From Methylophilaceae bacterium (lineage in GTDB: Bacteria; Pseudomonadota; Gammaproteobacteria; Burkholderiales; Methylophilaceae): a stretch of 64,000 nucleotides of DNA. Shown here piece after piece: positions 63,201-64,000 of the stretch (position 1 is the stretch's first letter; the number at the start of each line of letters is the position of its first letter). Location: contig JADHPM010000008.1 of the NCBI GenBank assembly GCA_016778465.1, positions 1 through 64,000 on the forward strand. Direction: 5' to 3'. The notes below the pieces were generated by a model. It saw nothing but the letters and a program-made list of their open reading frames with translations, did no database searches and was not told the origin of the DNA. The position numbers were made by a program, and so were the translations under genes.

Positions 63201-63325
63201 ATGATCCCCTATTTTATGGGCTATCAAATGCGATTGCCTATGGTCTTGCAGTTGGGACAGTGTTAACACTTGCCGTCGTGCCGGCCCTTTACGCTATTTT
63301 CTTTAGAGCGAAAAAGCCTACTTAG
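60257..63325 (+). CDS. RND efflux transporter permease (AcrB/HAE1-like)
   Basis: 1022 aa; PAQEDPSIIIREAVVSTKYPGMSPERVE, LGLLVDNGIVVAEDI, GIIINNGIVLIDRI. Confidence 0.94.
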   Translation: MNITEIAYRYQRLLFFIIAVFTVYGGYSYFTLPAQEDPSIIIREAVVSTKYPGMSPERVELLITKKLEENIRKIPEIKEITSVSSTGSSTIHVKIQDKYFDIKSIWQNLRNKVDDVQKDLPDGTQPSIVNDEFGDVAVITLALTSDGFAMKEMYDMSKHIRDHLYTIKGTKKIDVLGVQRERIYLEVNTAKLEKLGIDPREMMLTLQKQNIIHPGGEIDAGERSFVVEPTGNYESVEDIGDTLIKIPPSRGLKESVIPLKDIVTITRDYIDPPYQTSYFNGQPAVVFAISMLDGFNVLEYAPRALQEIEEVKSSMPIGYNLDVATYQADVVKSTIDGVSLNVAQTLIIVLATVIMFLGFRTGSIVGALVPIVMIVSLALMNIFDIKLERMSLASLIISLGLLVDNGIVVAEDIMSRMEKKVERLEAIKQCGRELTVPLLTSSLTTILFFMPLMMAEHVAGEYTRSLSLVITIALLSSWVIAMTFTPMLCFYFIKVDVSKPKTNKPNLMDKINKAYEIFLKGILNIKYIFLLSMLALFIFSLYSAKDLPKRFFPDSDRPQILVYTQLPAGTSTRNMDASMREVFKELNNKSQFEHIESYSAYVGFGGPRFVLSLTPEDPADNNGFIIVNIDDIDNQAITMQQLDQVLTTKFPDMFFRVKRMFLGSSDASEYEIQVIGPDADVIYKKSQEVLQALRSMPGNTELRTDWQNRIMKISVQVDQQRARRAEVSSDDIAASLSAYFTGSLITQYREKDNIIPIIFRAEGDDRFNIDRLRTISIYSSKRGENVPLMQIADFAAVNQYSQIARQDMFRTVTISGTNTNMTAQDFKDVFDPQISELVQDLPLNHSIEWAGVVKDSAASQSALQANVPIAIGLIIVLLVGQFNSFRRPLIIILTIPLSFIGAVWGLFISGSELGFMVSLGLYSLAGIIINNGIVLIDRIDIERNSGKETYEAIISACVARLRPISMSTITTILGLLTLIIPHDPLFYGLSNAIAYGLAVGTVLTLAVVPALYAIFFRAKKPT

Positions 63326-63333
63326 GAATCTCA

Positions 63334-63777
63334 ATGACGCAAGAAGTCTTCTCTATTAATAGTAAACAACGGATCTTTTTACTTTTTCTAATTTTTGTCC
63401 TAGCAGATCTTGTCGTAATTAACCTTTTTGATGAGTATGCAAGAGAATATTTTTATCTGGAATCATTTACCGATTCGATTTTTATGGCGTTGATCTTGCA
63501 AATTTTATTAAAATTTACCATTCAAATTGAACATAAAATTGGTAATTTCTTCAGCAGCAAAACAGGCTCTGTTAATCTAATAGGAAGAATTCTAGTTACT
63601 TGGGCCCTCCTCTTTGGCTCCAAGATTATTATGATGTTGGTTATTGATATAGTCCTAGGCGACGGAATTCAATACTTTGGGCCTTATCATGGTTTGGGGA
63701 TCTTCATACTTATCATAATTGCAATGATTGTTACCGAGATTATCTTAAAGAAAATTTTCTTTTTTTTATCAGATTAA
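63334..63777 (+). CDS. Hypothetical multi-pass membrane protein downstream of the RND operon
   Basis: 147 aa, strongly hydrophobic with ~4 TM segments; starts 8 bp after the RND permease stop. Confidence 0.7.
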   Translation: MTQEVFSINSKQRIFLLFLIFVLADLVVINLFDEYAREYFYLESFTDSIFMALILQILLKFTIQIEHKIGNFFSSKTGSVNLIGRILVTWALLFGSKIIMMLVIDIVLGDGIQYFGPYHGLGIFILIIIAMIVTEIILKKIFFFLSD

Positions 63778-63791
63778 AGTTATATAAACTG

Positions 63792-64000
63792 TTAATTATT
63801 TTTTATAAAAGTATCTCTCTCTAATAAATTATAATCATAAGGCTTGCATAGATATTTCTCAAAGACCTGTTTAAGCAATGTCGAATCTTCTAAATCATAC
63901 CAGGAATGAATTTTAACGGTTCCAGGCTGCCCCGGTCTGCAATGGCCTCCTCCTGTAGGGCGATCACCTTTGACATAAATATACCCAGCATCATATTTTT
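63792..64000 (-). CDS. Partial CDS (C-terminal part), truncated by the window end
   Basis: Own translation on minus strand: ...KYDAGYIYVKGDRPTGGGHCRPGQPGTVKIHSWYDLEDSTLLKQVFEKYLCKPYDYNLLERDTFIKNN*; 69 open codons, not in the ORF track. Confidence 0.5.
   Translation of the reverse strand, partial: KYDAGYIYVKGDRPTGGGHCRPGQPGTVKIHSWYDLEDSTLLKQVFEKYLCKPYDYNLLERDTFIKNN

Noticed and set aside
1-64000. Mobile elements, prophage, toxin-antitoxin or CRISPR defence systems
   Set aside because: No transposase, integrase, phage structural, Cas or recognisable TA proteins, and no direct-repeat arrays were seen; gene order is dominated by housekeeping operons.

Overview
The window appears to be a compact, AT-rich chromosomal segment from a streamlined beta-proteobacterium-like genome (inferred from gene order and protein families; no database search was run). 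Features in order: tRNA-Ser(GGA); aldehyde dehydrogenase + DUF779; SRP RNA-dnaX-ybaB-recR; a minus-strand block gph-ubiG-mtaD-tmk-mltG-pabC-fabF-acpP-fabG-fabD-fabH-plsX-rpmF; a two-subunit pyruvate carboxylase-like pair; maf + a tetrapyrrole methylase family protein; rnhB-lpxB-lpxA-fabZ-lpxD-ompH-bamA-dxr-cdsA-uppS-frr-pyrH-tsf-rpsB, with no rseP between dxr and bamA; map-glnD-POT transporter; a large divergent central-carbon locus around a GntR/HutC-type regulator (37.8-54.2 kb); small accessory genes; a patatin-like lipoprotein; an ion channel; and an RND tripartite efflux operon. No phage, transposon or CRISPR was found. The most interesting region is the ~16-kb GntR-centred locus. One arm is malic enzyme, sdhCDABE, a CitE-like lyase, an acyl-CoA ligase and a class I fumarase. 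The other is a CitE-like lyase, a MaoC hydratase, a second CitE-like lyase and prpBCD. The two arms are separated by two identical 16-bp operator-like repeats (TCTTATATAAGAGTTA). This arrangement suggests a propionate/C5-branched-dicarboxylate (citramalate/mesaconate/itaconate/methylmalyl-CoA) pathway coupled to the TCA cycle. Other observations: a perfect 23-bp palindrome with a related half-site upstream of the aldehyde dehydrogenase, two A9 tracts in dnaX that could produce a short gamma-like product, and convergent gene pairs sharing a palindromic double stop codon.
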